A DNA stretch of 64,000 nucleotides. Source: Saccharopolyspora_C sp040643635. Lineage in GTDB: Bacteria; Actinomycetota; Actinomycetes; Mycobacteriales; Pseudonocardiaceae. Location of the stretch: the NCBI RefSeq assembly GCF_040643635.1, contig NZ_JBEYUS010000013.1, forward strand, positions 1-64,000, given 5' to 3'. The translations under genes and the position numbers were made by a program. Positions 17,768 to 25,921 of the stretch are shown here, piece after piece (within the stretch, counting starts at the first letter, position 1; each line of letters opens with the position of its first letter). The notes under the pieces were generated by a model, which was given only the letters and a program-made list of their open reading frames with translations, had not been told where the DNA came from and ran no database searches.

Positions 17768-18664
17768 ATGGAGGTTCGGAGGTTGCGGCTGCTGCGCGAG
17801 CTGGCCGATCGGGGGACCGTCACCGCGGTGGCGAAAGCGCTGGACTACACGCCGTCGGCGGTGTCCCAGCAGCTCAAGGCGCTGCAAGCGGAGGCGGGCG
17901 TGCCGCTGACCGAACCCGCGGGCCGCAGCCTGCGGCTCACCGACGCGGGCTGGGCGCTGGTGGCGCGGTCCGACGAGGTGCTGGCCGCGCTGGAGCGGAT
18001 GGACGCCGAGCTGAACAGCTTCCGCTCGGCACCGCGCGGCACGGTGCGGCTGGCCGCGTTCCCGTCCGGCGCGCTGCTGGTGCTGCCGGGTCTGCTGAGC
18101 AGGCTCGCCGCGCAGCCGCAGCTGCGAGTGGAGTTCCACGACGTCGACATGCAGCCGTCGGAGGTGCCGGGCCTGCTCGCCGACTTCGACGTGCTGATGA
18201 CGCACCGGGACGACCACGCGCCGCCGTTCGACGCGGCCCGCGCGGAGATCACGCCGCTGTACCGGGAACCGCTCGACGTGGCGCTGCCGCCGGACCACCG
18301 GCTCGCCCGCAAGGACCGGGTGGAGCTCACCGAGCTGGCCGAGGAGCCGTGGATCGGGGTGGACGTGGGGTTCCCGGTGGACGACGTGCTGCGCTCGCTG
18401 GCGGTGCGGACCGGGACCCGGCCGGAGGTGGTGCAGCGGATCAACGACTTCCGGATCACCGAGGCGCTGGTCGCGGCGGGGCACGGGGTGGCGCTGCTGC
18501 CGCGGTTCGTGCTGGACAACCCGAATCTGGTGCTGCGCCCGCTGGCCGGGGTGCGCGCGGGCCGCAACGTGGAGGCGGTGACCCGGCGCGGCGCCACGGA
18601 CCGGCCCGCGATCCGCGCGGTCCTGGAAGCCCTGCGCGCCGAGTCCCACGAACGCACCACCTGA
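17768..18664 (+). CDS. LysR family transcriptional regulator
   Basis: A 298-residue regulator. The N-terminal winged helix-turn-helix is seen as LRLLRELADRGTVTAVAKALDYTPSAVSQQLKALQAEAGVPL (residues 4-45). The effector domain contains VRLAAFPSGALLVLPGLLSRL, a typical LysR substrate-binding lobe. It faces the EamA exporter gene across 45 bp, the usual pairing for autoregulation and ligand-dependent control of export. Confidence 0.93.
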   Translation: MEVRRLRLLRELADRGTVTAVAKALDYTPSAVSQQLKALQAEAGVPLTEPAGRSLRLTDAGWALVARSDEVLAALERMDAELNSFRSAPRGTVRLAAFPSGALLVLPGLLSRLAAQPQLRVEFHDVDMQPSEVPGLLADFDVLMTHRDDHAPPFDAARAEITPLYREPLDVALPPDHRLARKDRVELTELAEEPWIGVDVGFPVDDVLRSLAVRTGTRPEVVQRINDFRITEALVAAGHGVALLPRFVLDNPNLVLRPLAGVRAGRNVEAVTRRGATDRPAIRAVLEALRAESHERTT

Positions 18665-18671
18665 CCCGCGG

Positions 18672-18709
18672 GGCGAACGGCCCGCTCGCCCGAGGGCGTG
18701 CCGCTCGCC
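18672..18709. terminator. Imperfect intergenic hairpin
   Basis: GGCGAACGGC and GCCGCTCGCC form an imperfect inverted repeat around a GCCCGAGGGC core, between the converging LysR and glycoside-hydrolase-like genes. It is a diverged member of the GGTGA(A/G)TGGCCCA hairpin group seen elsewhere in the window. Confidence 0.45.
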
Positions 18710-18753
18710 GCCCGCCCCGGCGCGCCCGTTCGGCCGACCGCACCCGGCCCGGC

Positions 18754-20334
18754 TCACCTCGGCGGGTGCGCCTGGGCCCACCGGGCGATCGCGGCGACCT
18801 CGTCCGCGTGCTCGGCGAGCGTGTCGCCGACGATGCCGACGACCGGGATGTGCCCGGGCCGGGCCACGTCCGCGGGCCGGCGCACGAAGCCCTTCTCGTG
18901 CACCCCGGTGCTGCCGGGCCCGGGCGTGCCCTCCGCGAGGTGCCCGGTGGTGCGCGCGTACCGGGTCAGCACCCGCGGCTCCCGCAGGTCCCGGTCCACG
19001 CCGAACCACTGCTGGCTCAGCGGGAACAGCGCGGACAGCGCGTCCCACCAGCCCTCCGCGGCCAGCAGCAGTTCCGGGTGCCGGCCGCGCAGCTCCGCGA
19101 CGAGCCGCCGGTAGCCGTCCACCAGCTCGAACCGCGGATCGTTGAACCAGTAGCCGAGGGTGTCGAAGAACGCCGCGTCCACCCCGAACTCGCGCACGAT
19201 CGCCGACACCGACTCGACCAGGTGCGCCCGGAACCGCGGCTCGCCCGGGTTGAGGAACACCTGGTCGCCCTCGCCGGTGCGGTCGCCGTCCCAGTCGGGC
19301 CGGTTGAGCAGTTCCGCGTAGCGCCCGGTGTCGTTGCGGATCACCGACCGCTCCCAGTCCGGGTAGGCGGTCACGTTGGCGCCGTGCCCGCCGAACATCG
19401 GCATCAGCCGCACGCCGAGCTCGCGCGCGGCCTCGGTGAACCGGTGGAACCCGGCGTCCCCGCCGAGGTCCGCGCCGGGCCGGTAGCGCGGGTAGTCGTG
19501 GTAGTAGCGGCCTTCCCAGCCGGGCAGGTAGGCGAGCACCCGGTGCGGCTCGACGTGCCGGGTGACGAAGCGCAGCGCCTCGGCCATCGCCGGGAAGGTG
19601 TTGAACACGTGCCCGGTCCAGTGCTGTCCGTGCAGCGTGACGACCAGCGCGACGTCCCGCAGCCAGTCCGGCACGTCGGTCCGCTGCTCCCACGGCACCA
19701 GCCGGTGGGCGTCCGCCACGAAGGACAGGTGTTCGTCCAGGTCGGCGTCGAGGCCGCCGCGGCGCAGCCGGATCGGCGGCACCCGGTGGCTCGTGGTGCG
19801 GGCGGAGGCGGCGGGCAGGTGCACCAGCTCGACGATCCGCCCCGGCGCGTAGACGGGCCGGTGCACGTGCAGGATCTGCCGCCGCACCAGCGGGTCCCGC
19901 ACGCTGAGCGCGAGGTCGCCGCAGGCCGCCCACGGCGTCGCCCACTCGGGCCCGGGGTAGTCCAGCTGGAAGCGGTCGCCGAGTTCCCGGCCGCGGCCGG
20001 TGTTCGGCGCCCACCACGGCTCGTCGGGAATCCCGGTGAGCAGCAGCTTCACCGCTTTCACCGGTTCCGGGTGGTGCACGTGGATGGTCCACTCGGTGTG
20101 GTCGCCGCCGGTGCGCAGCTCGACGTCGACGCCGCCGTCCGCGGTGCGCTGCCCGCCGAGGAGGGCGAGCCGGTCGCAGCGCAGCCGCCCGTCCTGGAGG
20201 CGGCAGCTCGCCGGGTCGAGCCCGTAGCCGTTGCCGGTGGTGAACACCTGCACGGCCCAGCGGAGGTCGCTGCCGGGCAGCGGGAAGTACGGGTCGCGGG
20301 GGTCGAAGCTCAGGTCCGCGTCGATGAGGGCCAT
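18754..20334 (-). CDS. Putative glycoside-hydrolase-like TIM-barrel protein
   Basis: A 526-residue protein not firmly assigned. The N-terminal third is beta-rich (residues 1-180). The rest looks like a TIM barrel of the glycoside hydrolase type: HRVLAYLPGWEGRYYHDYPRY, an LGVRLMPMFGGHGAN strand, VDAAFFDTLGYW with Asp391 and LLLAAEGWWDALS with Glu427. Asp391 and Glu427 at strand ends are plausible catalytic acids, as in the alpha-galactosidase/GH-like clans. No signal peptide is present, so the substrate would be intracellular. No transporter or other sugar gene adjoins it. Confidence 0.55.
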   Translation of the reverse strand: MALIDADLSFDPRDPYFPLPGSDLRWAVQVFTTGNGYGLDPASCRLQDGRLRCDRLALLGGQRTADGGVDVELRTGGDHTEWTIHVHHPEPVKAVKLLLTGIPDEPWWAPNTGRGRELGDRFQLDYPGPEWATPWAACGDLALSVRDPLVRRQILHVHRPVYAPGRIVELVHLPAASARTTSHRVPPIRLRRGGLDADLDEHLSFVADAHRLVPWEQRTDVPDWLRDVALVVTLHGQHWTGHVFNTFPAMAEALRFVTRHVEPHRVLAYLPGWEGRYYHDYPRYRPGADLGGDAGFHRFTEAARELGVRLMPMFGGHGANVTAYPDWERSVIRNDTGRYAELLNRPDWDGDRTGEGDQVFLNPGEPRFRAHLVESVSAIVREFGVDAAFFDTLGYWFNDPRFELVDGYRRLVAELRGRHPELLLAAEGWWDALSALFPLSQQWFGVDRDLREPRVLTRYARTTGHLAEGTPGPGSTGVHEKGFVRRPADVARPGHIPVVGIVGDTLAEHADEVAAIARWAQAHPPR

Positions 20335-20350
20335 GAGCGCTCCCCGTGGC

Positions 20351-20569
20351 TCAGGTGCTGGACGGTTCCGTGTAGGTCGCGATCTTGTCGAGCAGCGCCG
20401 CGAAGTCGTCCGCCTCGTCCGCGTCGAAGATCAGCGTGTCGCCGGGTGGGAGCACGACGGCAACCCGGTCGCCCATGACCAGGATCGACACGGAGCGATT
20501 CTCGCCTCCGGAGTCGTGGCACGGAATCCGCCATCGGAGGTCATCGCTGTGCTCTTCGATCGGCCGCAT
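20351..20569 (-). CDS. Small hypothetical protein
   Basis: A 72-residue acidic protein, MRPIEEHSDD... with the readable strand pattern RSVSILVMGDRVAVVLPPGDTLIFDADEADDFAALLDKI. I do not recognise a family with certainty; proteins of this size and pattern occur next to helix-turn-helix regulators in actinomycetes. AGGA lies just upstream of the ATG at 20569; the frame stays open to 20662, so a longer form is possible. It ends 17 bp before the gene at 20334, suggesting co-transcription. Confidence 0.5.
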   Translation of the reverse strand: MRPIEEHSDDLRWRIPCHDSGGENRSVSILVMGDRVAVVLPPGDTLIFDADEADDFAALLDKIATYTEPSST

Positions 20570-21146
20570 GTCGTCCTGTCCGCCGCGTGCTGGGTGGGCA
20601 GGCATGACTGAACCGCGCGGGGCGCGCACCGACAAGTGGAGTAGACCGAACGAGTACCCCAATTGTGATCAACTTCGATGGGGTTCGGCGGACCAGTGCC
20701 CCTGGTCGTGCCGGGAGGGCGGCCGGCCCCGACAGGCCGTGGCCTACCGGCCGCTCTCCCGAATTTCCCCAGGGGTGAGTCTGATCACAGCAACCTTTCG
20801 CCGCTCCCGCATTCTCCGGGTTCAAGATCCACCGCGACTACCCCCTTTAGTCGAGTCGATGCACTGATCGTGACCGACCGGATATCGACCCCCTAAGGTT
20901 TCGGATCGGCTCCGCCGTCGTGCGCGGGACCATCGGGTGGCTTGCCCCGCGGCGCGCGCCGGGCGGTGGGCGGATCCGTTTCGCGCGCTTCCTGCCTGGG
21001 AAAAACGTGATGTGCGCATGCCGGACACCGCTGTTCGGTTGCCGCCGCGGGCAGAAGTGCGTTCTTCCGCACTGAAGGGCGAGCCCGCGGGGGCCGGTGC
21101 GGAAAGGTGGAGCGGCCCGAACGGAACCGCCCGGTCGAGGAGCCGG
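20570..21146. other. Intergenic region without recognised gene
   Basis: About 580 bases between divergent genes. It is less GC-rich between 20640 and 20900 and contains a small inverted repeat CGACTA/TAGTCG at 20835-20853. The second half (20937-21146) is open in the VanZ frame but its translation looks non-coding (Arg/Pro-rich without pattern). Confidence 0.4.
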
Positions 21147-22412
21147 GTGACAGCGCTGAGTGATCGAGGAGCACGGTTGATCGACAGGGTGACGCCCGCG
21201 GTGATCGCAGTCGTGTGCGGAGTCCTGCTGGCGGTGTTGTTGTTCGTGCCGTTCGTCGCCCGCGAGTACCGCTGGCGCGGCGGGACCGGTGCGGGCCGGA
21301 TGCTGGTGGTGCTCGGCTTCATCGTGCACTGCTGGGCGCTGATGACCTACACGCTGCTGCCGTTGCCGGAGGTGGGGCCGGGGTTCTGCGCCGATCCGGC
21401 GGCGTACGCGCCGCAGCTGGAGCCGCTGCACTTCCTGGCGGACTTCCGCGCGGCGTCCGGTGGTCTCGCCGCGCTGATGCGCGATCCGATGGTGGGGCAG
21501 GCGCTGCTGAACATCGCGCTCTTCGTGCCGCTGGGCATGTTCGTCCGGCACCTGTTCCGCTCCAGCCGGATCGGCACGGTCGCGATCGGGTTCGCGACCT
21601 CGCTGCTGATCGAGACGACGCAGCTCACCGGGGTGTGGTTCCTGTACCCGTGCGCGTACCGGCTGTTCGACGTGGACGACCTGCTGATGAACACGCTGGG
21701 CGCGGTGTTCGGGCTGCTGCTGGCGCCGGTGCTGGAGCTGGTCGGCGGCAAGGCGCCCACCCGCCCGATGACGCCGCGCCCGGTGACGGCGCAGCGGCGG
21801 CTGCTCGGGATGGCCTGCGACGTGGCGGCGCTGGTGCTGACCGGGGCGGCGCTGCACAGCGGGGTGGTGGCGGTGCTGCTGCTGGTGACGGGGGCGCCGT
21901 CGATGGTGCTGCCCGATCCGGCGCAGGCGGTGCTGAACGCCTGGTTGCCGGGAGTTCTGGTGCTGCTGGTGCCGACGATGGTGGGCAGCGGCGGCACGCT
22001 GGGGCAGCGAGCGGTGCTGCTGCGCCCCGCGCTGCCGGACGGCGCGCTGCCCGGCAGGTTGCGGCTGCTGCTGCGGGTGTTCTTCGGCAGCGGCCAGTAC
22101 GTGCTGCTGGTCGGTTTCGCCGACCTCGGCCCGAGCGAGGTGAACCGGCTGGCCGTCGGGTTCGCGCTGCTGTCCGCGGTCGCCGTCTGGTTCACCGCGG
22201 AGAGCCGCGGCATCTCCGCCTGGCTCGCCGGACTGTCCATGATGGACACCCGGATGCCGAGGTCGAAGTTCCGCAAGCGCAAGGGCGACCCGTTCACCCC
22301 CGGCGAGACCATCCTCGTCGGCAGCCTCCCCACCTTCGAACCCGGCGGCCGCGACCTCCGCGACCTCGTCGACCCCCGAGGAGTAGGAGCCCACCGCAGA
22401 CCCGACCGGTGA
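21147..22412 (+). CDS. VanZ family membrane protein
   Basis: A 421-residue integral membrane protein. The first half matches VanZ-like proteins: HCWALMTYTLLPLP, QALLNIALFVPLGMFVRHLF, GFATSLLIETTQLTGVWFLYPCAYRLFDVDDLLMNTLGAVFGLLLAP. The second half has further spans (QRRLLGMACDVAALVLTGAAL, YVLLVGFADLGPSEVNRL) resembling an RDD-type domain. VanZ is an accessory teicoplanin-resistance protein; the function of the wider family is unclear. The GTG at 21147 is preceded by GAGGAG and was preferred over the long upstream extension. Confidence 0.85.
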   Translation: MTALSDRGARLIDRVTPAVIAVVCGVLLAVLLFVPFVAREYRWRGGTGAGRMLVVLGFIVHCWALMTYTLLPLPEVGPGFCADPAAYAPQLEPLHFLADFRAASGGLAALMRDPMVGQALLNIALFVPLGMFVRHLFRSSRIGTVAIGFATSLLIETTQLTGVWFLYPCAYRLFDVDDLLMNTLGAVFGLLLAPVLELVGGKAPTRPMTPRPVTAQRRLLGMACDVAALVLTGAALHSGVVAVLLLVTGAPSMVLPDPAQAVLNAWLPGVLVLLVPTMVGSGGTLGQRAVLLRPALPDGALPGRLRLLLRVFFGSGQYVLLVGFADLGPSEVNRLAVGFALLSAVAVWFTAESRGISAWLAGLSMMDTRMPRSKFRKRKGDPFTPGETILVGSLPTFEPGGRDLRDLVDPRGVGAHRRPDR

Positions 22413-22471
22413 TCGGCTCCGCCCGGGACGTCAGCGGTCTCGGCGGACGGTTCGTCGGCTGGGTGCGGCTC

Positions 22472-22828
22472 TCACTCGGTGGACTTCGGATGACTCGGGC
22501 CGGCGTGGACGATCCAGACCGTCGAGCGTTCCTCGTCGAGCAGGTACCAGACCCGGGCCGCTCCGGTGACCTCGAGCTGCCACTGAGGCAGCGTGCGCCC
22601 CTCGAAGGTGCGAGTGCTGAGCGAACCCTTCATGCGGTGGTGCCGCGTCGTGGGTGGTGATGGCGCGGGCTCGGAGCTCATCTGTTCCCATGCCCAGCGG
22701 GTGTTCGCCGGTTCGGCCTGGCACAGCTGGTCCCAGCCCTTGCCCGCGTCGTTGTTGCCGCAGCGGACTTCCCACTTGTCCGGTCCCGCGGGCGGCGCGA
22801 CCCGGTGCTTGCGTTTGGTCTGGTTCAT
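22472..22828 (-). CDS. RelE-like toxin of a type II toxin-antitoxin pair
   Basis: A 118-residue basic protein. KGWDQLCQAEPANTRWAWEQM, RHHRMKGSLSTRTFEGRTLPQWQLEVTGAARVWYLLDEERSTVWIVHAG is the RelE/ParE-superfamily pattern found in actinomycete toxins: an N-terminal helix pair, then antiparallel strands ending with a histidine. Such toxins typically cut mRNA at the ribosome; activity is inferred. The ATG at 22828 overlaps the stop of the upstream antitoxin gene by four bases, so the two are translationally coupled. Confidence 0.75.
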   Translation of the reverse strand: MNQTKRKHRVAPPAGPDKWEVRCGNNDAGKGWDQLCQAEPANTRWAWEQMSSEPAPSPPTTRHHRMKGSLSTRTFEGRTLPQWQLEVTGAARVWYLLDEERSTVWIVHAGPSHPKSTE

Positions 22829-23301
22829 GATCCCGGCGGAATCGTCGCAGGTCCGCTGTCTTCGGCGTCCTGGGTCAGGCGTGCCAGCAGGTCGGGATCG
22901 GCGTGCACCTCGGCGGTGTGCCGCCATTCGGTGATGACCTGGACGACGGGCGCGTGGTTCTCGATCGAGTCCGCTGCGCGGAGGGTCTCCACCAGCTCCA
23001 CGACGAACCCCCGAACGTCTTCGGCGGGCAGGAACCGCACCCAGGGGAACGCTTCCGGGACGACATCGACCAGGAGGCTCAACGCGGCCCTGTCGTGTCG
23101 CATCATCGCGACGAACATCCGCGTGGTGGCGGAAACGAGCTCGGTCTCCTGCTCGGCGTGTGCGGCCGTGGTCAGCACCAGGTCCTCGTCGTCCCGCCTG
23201 CGCAACCGCATCGAGTTCGCCGGGTTCGAGTCCAGCTTGGCGAGGGTGGCCTTCGGGTGGTTGATCAAGTCCGAGAAGGCGGTTTCAACTGCGGCGACCA
23301 T
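22825..23301 (-). CDS. Antitoxin, Phd-like N-terminus
   Basis: A 158-residue protein with a short N-terminal Phd/YefM-like segment (AFSDLINHPKATLAKLD, residues 8-24) followed by SMRLRRRDDEDLVLTTAAHAEQE, which would form the DNA-binding dimer. The longer C-terminal helical part probably wraps the toxin. Antitoxins of this type neutralise the partner and repress their own promoter. The ATG at 23301 abuts the palindrome at 23302-23312, so the mRNA is probably leaderless. Confidence 0.7.
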   Translation of the reverse strand: MVAAVETAFSDLINHPKATLAKLDSNPANSMRLRRRDDEDLVLTTAAHAEQETELVSATTRMFVAMMRHDRAALSLLVDVVPEAFPWVRFLPAEDVRGFVVELVETLRAADSIENHAPVVQVITEWRHTAEVHADPDLLARLTQDAEDSGPATIPPGS

Positions 23302-23313
23302 ACTTTGAAAGTA
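23302..23313 (-). promoter_or_regulatory. Operator/-10 region of the toxin-antitoxin operon
   Basis: The perfect palindrome ACTTTGAAAGT (23302-23312) touches the antitoxin start codon. On the minus strand TACTTT (23313-23308) is a good -10 box that would start transcription at the A of the ATG. The half-site GAAAGT recurs at 23318-23323. Antitoxin binding here would block its own promoter. Confidence 0.55.
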
Positions 23314-23438
23314 GTTCGAAAGTCGCGGTGGCGCAAGGAGCTTCCCTCCTCCGGGGGTTCGCCGGTGTGTGACCGGCGCCGCTCAGCCGAACAGGAGTGA
23401 GGGTGTCCGTCCAGCGCGTGGCGTAGGCCGACATCGGC

Positions 23439-23657
23439 ATGCACGCCGCGATGGGTACCGCGTTCACGATGCTCGACTTCGCGACCCTGTACGACCCGGT
23501 GGTGTACCTGGACAATCTCAGCGGGGCGAGCTACCTCGAAGAGCCCGAGGAGGTGGACCGCTACCGGCAGGTCTTCGAGCACCTGCGGGCGAGCGCGCTG
23601 GACCCGCGCGTCTCCCGGCGCAGGCTCGACGAACTGCGCCATCTGCACGAGGTCTGA
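23439..23657 (+). pseudogene. Remnant of Scr1-type regulator (DUF5753 C-terminus)
   Basis: The 72 residues match only the end of the DUF5753 domain of actinomycete XRE regulators: FTMLDF...DPVVYLDNLSGASYLEEPEEVDRYRQVFEHLRASALDPRVSRRRLDELR. The N-terminal helix-turn-helix and most of the sensor domain (about 200 residues) are missing, and no matching frame is found upstream. It is therefore a truncated relic rather than an active regulator. The DUF397 partner gene still follows 15 bp downstream. Confidence 0.75.
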
Positions 23658-23672
23658 CTGGAGGAGGAGACC

Positions 23673-23870
23673 GTGGGCGACGGATTACCGAAGAACTGGC
23701 GCACCAGCAGCTACAGCAACGGCGGCGGCCAGTGCGTCGAGGTGGGTGGTCTTCCGGGTGGCGCGGCCGTCCGCGATTCCAAGGACCGCGCCGCCGGGCA
23801 CCTCTCCTTCGACCGTCCGCAGTGGACGGTCTTCCTCGCCGCCGTCGCCCGCGGGCGGTACCGGCGCTGA
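23673..23870 (+). CDS. DUF397 domain-containing protein
   Basis: A 65-residue protein with the complete DUF397 pattern: WRTSSYSNGGGQCVEVGGLPGG..AVRDSKDR and a closing WTVFLAAVARGRY. DUF397 proteins are small partners of Scr1-type XRE regulators and are abundant in Streptomyces and Pseudonocardiaceae; some act as toxin-like or signalling partners. GGAGGAGGAG precedes the GTG at 23673. Its regulator upstream is truncated, so it may now be orphaned. Confidence 0.9.
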   Translation: MGDGLPKNWRTSSYSNGGGQCVEVGGLPGGAAVRDSKDRAAGHLSFDRPQWTVFLAAVARGRYRR

Positions 23871-23876
23871 ACGGCG

Positions 23877-23922
23877 AAGAGCCGCGCCCGCGCACGGGAT
23901 TCCGTGCGCCGACGCGGCTCTT
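23877..23922. terminator. Bidirectional hairpin terminator
   Basis: AAGAGCCGCG (23877-23886) pairs with CGCGGCTCTT (23913-23922), with an inner CGCACGG/CCGTGCG stem. It separates the DUF397 gene from the converging leuA. It has the A-before/T-after pattern of a two-way terminator. Confidence 0.85.
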
Positions 23923-23926
23923 CCAC

Positions 23927-24028
23927 CCGGATCAGCGGTGCGTCCGAACCAGCGCGCCCGGCTCGGCGGTGCGCCCGGACCAGCTCGCCCGGATCAGCGG
24001 CCCGCCCGGATCAGCGGTGCGCCCGGTT
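23927..24028. repeat. Short direct repeats at the leuA 3' end
   Basis: The 13-mer CCCGGATCAGCGG occurs exactly at 23927, 23988 and 24005, with degenerate CGGTGCG(C/T)CCGG units in between. The last copy includes the leuA stop codon, so the array looks like duplication of the gene end. Confidence 0.6.
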
Positions 24029-25801
24029 CACCGCCGAGACCACCGCGCGGAGCGAGGCGGTGACGGTGGAGGTGTCGATGCCCACGCCCCAGAGGACCTC
24101 GTCGCCCACCGCGCACTCCAGGTAGGAGGCGGCGCGCGCGTCGTCGCCCGCGGTCAGCGCGTGCTCGTTGTAGTCCAGCACCCGCACGTCGTAGCCGACG
24201 GTGCTCAGCGCGTCCACGAACGCGGCGATCGGGCCGTTGCCGGTGCCGGTGATCTCCTGCTCGCTGCCGTCCACGACGACCTTCGCGGTGACCGTCTCGT
24301 GGCCGGTCTCGCCGCTGAGGGTGCGGGACACCAGCTCCAGCGGGCTGCGCGGCTCCAGGTACTCCTCGGAGAACACCTGCCACATCGCGCCCGGTGACAC
24401 CTCGCCGCCGTCCGAGTCGGTGCGGGCCTGCACCAGCTTCGAGAACTCGATCTGCAGCTTGCGCGGCAGGTCCAGCTGGTGCTCGCTCTTCATGATGTAC
24501 GCGACGCCGCCCTTGCCGGACTGCGAGTTCACCCGGATCACGGCCTCGTAGCTGCGGCCCACGTCCTTCGGGTCGATCGGCAGGTACGGGACCTCCCACG
24601 GGTGGTCGGCCACGTCGGCGCCGGCGCGCTCCGCGTCCACGCGGAGCGCCTCCAGGCCCTTGTTGATCGCGTCCTGGTGGCTGCCGGAGAACGCCGTGTA
24701 GACCAGCTCGCCGCCCCACGGGTGCCGCTCGGGCACCGGCAGCTGGTTGCAGTGCTCCACGGTGCGCCTGATGTGGTCGATGTCCGAGAAGTCGATCTGC
24801 GGGTCGATGCCCTGGCTGAACAGGTTCATGCCCAGCGCCACCAGGTCCACGTTGCCGGTGCGCTCGCCGTTGCCGAACAGGCAGCCCTCGATGCGGTCCG
24901 CCCCGGCCTGGTAACCCAGCTCCGCGGCGGCGATGCCGGTGCCGCGGTCGTTGTGCGGGTGCAGCGACAGGATCACCGAGTCGCGGCGCGCCAGGTTCCG
25001 GTGCATCCACTCGATGGAGTCGGCGTACACGTTCGGCGTGGCCATCTCGACGGTCGACGGCAGGTTGAGGATCACCGGCCGCTCCGGGGTCGGCTGCCAG
25101 ATCTCGGTGACCGCGTCGCAGACCTCGACGGCGAAGGAGAGTTCGGTGCCGGTGTAGGACTCGGGCGTGTACTCGAAGCGGAAGTCGGTGTCGGAGTACT
25201 TGCCCGCGTACTCCAGCGTCAGCTCGGCGCCCATCTTGGCGATCTTCTTGATGCCCTCGCGCTCCTCGCGGAACACCACGCGGCGCTGGAGGATCGACGT
25301 CGAGTTGTAGATGTGCACGATGGCGCGCGGGGCGCCCTCCAGCGCGGCGAAGGTGCGCTCGATCAGCTCCGGCCGGCACTGCGTCAGCACCTGGATGTGC
25401 ACGTCCTCGGGGATCGCGTCGTCCTCGATGATCTCGCGCACGAAGTCGAAGTCCGTCTGGCTGGCCGCCGGGAAACCGACCTCGATCTCCTTGTAGCCCA
25501 TCCCGACCAGCAGGTCGAACATGCGGCGCTTGCGGGCGGGCGACATCGGATCGATCAGGGCCTGGTTGCCGTCCCGCAGGTCCACCGCGCACCACAGCGG
25601 GGCGCGGGTGATGCGCTGGTCCGGCCAGGTGCGGTCCGGCAGCGACACGTCCTCGACCAGCTCGTGGAACGGGCGGTAGCGGTGGTACGGCATCGAGGAG
25701 CCGCGCTGCGCGTTCCAGGGCTGCTGGTCGGCCGGTGCCTGGCGGGACGGCGTGCGTACCCGGCCGGTGAAGGGGGCCTGGGGTTCCTGCGGCGAAGTCA
25801 T
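24011..25801 (-). CDS. leuA: 2-isopropylmalate synthase
   Basis: The first committed enzyme of leucine synthesis: acetyl-CoA plus 2-oxoisovalerate gives 2-isopropylmalate. At 596 residues it has the long actinobacterial form. An extended N-terminus leads to the TIM barrel with the metal/catalytic motif DLRDGNQAL (about residue 74), SLHPHNDRGTG and GCLFGNGERTGN. The C-terminal LeuA allosteric domain (about 470-596) provides leucine feedback inhibition. A leucine-rich leader peptide with alternative hairpins precedes the gene, so expression is probably also controlled by attenuation. Confidence 0.97.
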   Translation of the reverse strand: MTSPQEPQAPFTGRVRTPSRQAPADQQPWNAQRGSSMPYHRYRPFHELVEDVSLPDRTWPDQRITRAPLWCAVDLRDGNQALIDPMSPARKRRMFDLLVGMGYKEIEVGFPAASQTDFDFVREIIEDDAIPEDVHIQVLTQCRPELIERTFAALEGAPRAIVHIYNSTSILQRRVVFREEREGIKKIAKMGAELTLEYAGKYSDTDFRFEYTPESYTGTELSFAVEVCDAVTEIWQPTPERPVILNLPSTVEMATPNVYADSIEWMHRNLARRDSVILSLHPHNDRGTGIAAAELGYQAGADRIEGCLFGNGERTGNVDLVALGMNLFSQGIDPQIDFSDIDHIRRTVEHCNQLPVPERHPWGGELVYTAFSGSHQDAINKGLEALRVDAERAGADVADHPWEVPYLPIDPKDVGRSYEAVIRVNSQSGKGGVAYIMKSEHQLDLPRKLQIEFSKLVQARTDSDGGEVSPGAMWQVFSEEYLEPRSPLELVSRTLSGETGHETVTAKVVVDGSEQEITGTGNGPIAAFVDALSTVGYDVRVLDYNEHALTAGDDARAASYLECAVGDEVLWGVGIDTSTVTASLRAVVSAVNRAHR

Positions 25802-25839
25802 CGGGTGTTCGTCTCCTGCTGGTCGGATGTCAGAACCGC

Positions 25840-25894
25840 AGACCGGCAGGTTGCTACCCCGCGACGAGGGGCCGGTCTAACTGACCCCGTCGCG
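25840..25894 (-). promoter_or_regulatory. leuA attenuator: two mutually exclusive hairpins
   Basis: In the leuA leader RNA, stem A pairs CGCGACG-GGG (25894-25885 on the minus strand) with CCC-T-CGTCGCG (25870-25860), with one bulged base; it overlaps the last codons of the leader peptide. Stem B pairs AGACCGGC (25878-25871) with GCCGGTCT (25847-25840). The two stems share sequence and cannot both form. A ribosome stalled on the leader leucine codons would favour one over the other. Confidence 0.7.
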
Positions 25895-25921
25895 GCGGCG
25901 AAGCAGGAGAACGCGTGCCAC
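25877..25921 (-). CDS. leuA leader peptide (MARVLLLRRRDGVS)
   Basis: A 14-codon reading frame starting at GTG 25921 encodes MARVLLLRRRDGVS, with three successive leucine codons (CTC, CTG, CTT) preceded by valine. It lies 75 bp before the leuA start and its end overlaps the attenuator stem. A promoter with TTGCGC and GTTAAC, 17 bp apart, sits directly upstream and would start RNA two or three bases before the GTG. Leucine shortage would stall the ribosome here. Confidence 0.75.
   Translation of the reverse strand: MARVLLLRRRDGVS

Noticed and set aside
20937..21146. N-terminal extension of the VanZ-family protein
   Set aside because: The added 70 residues are patternless and Arg/Pro-rich, while GTG 21147 has a good GAGGAG site directly upstream.
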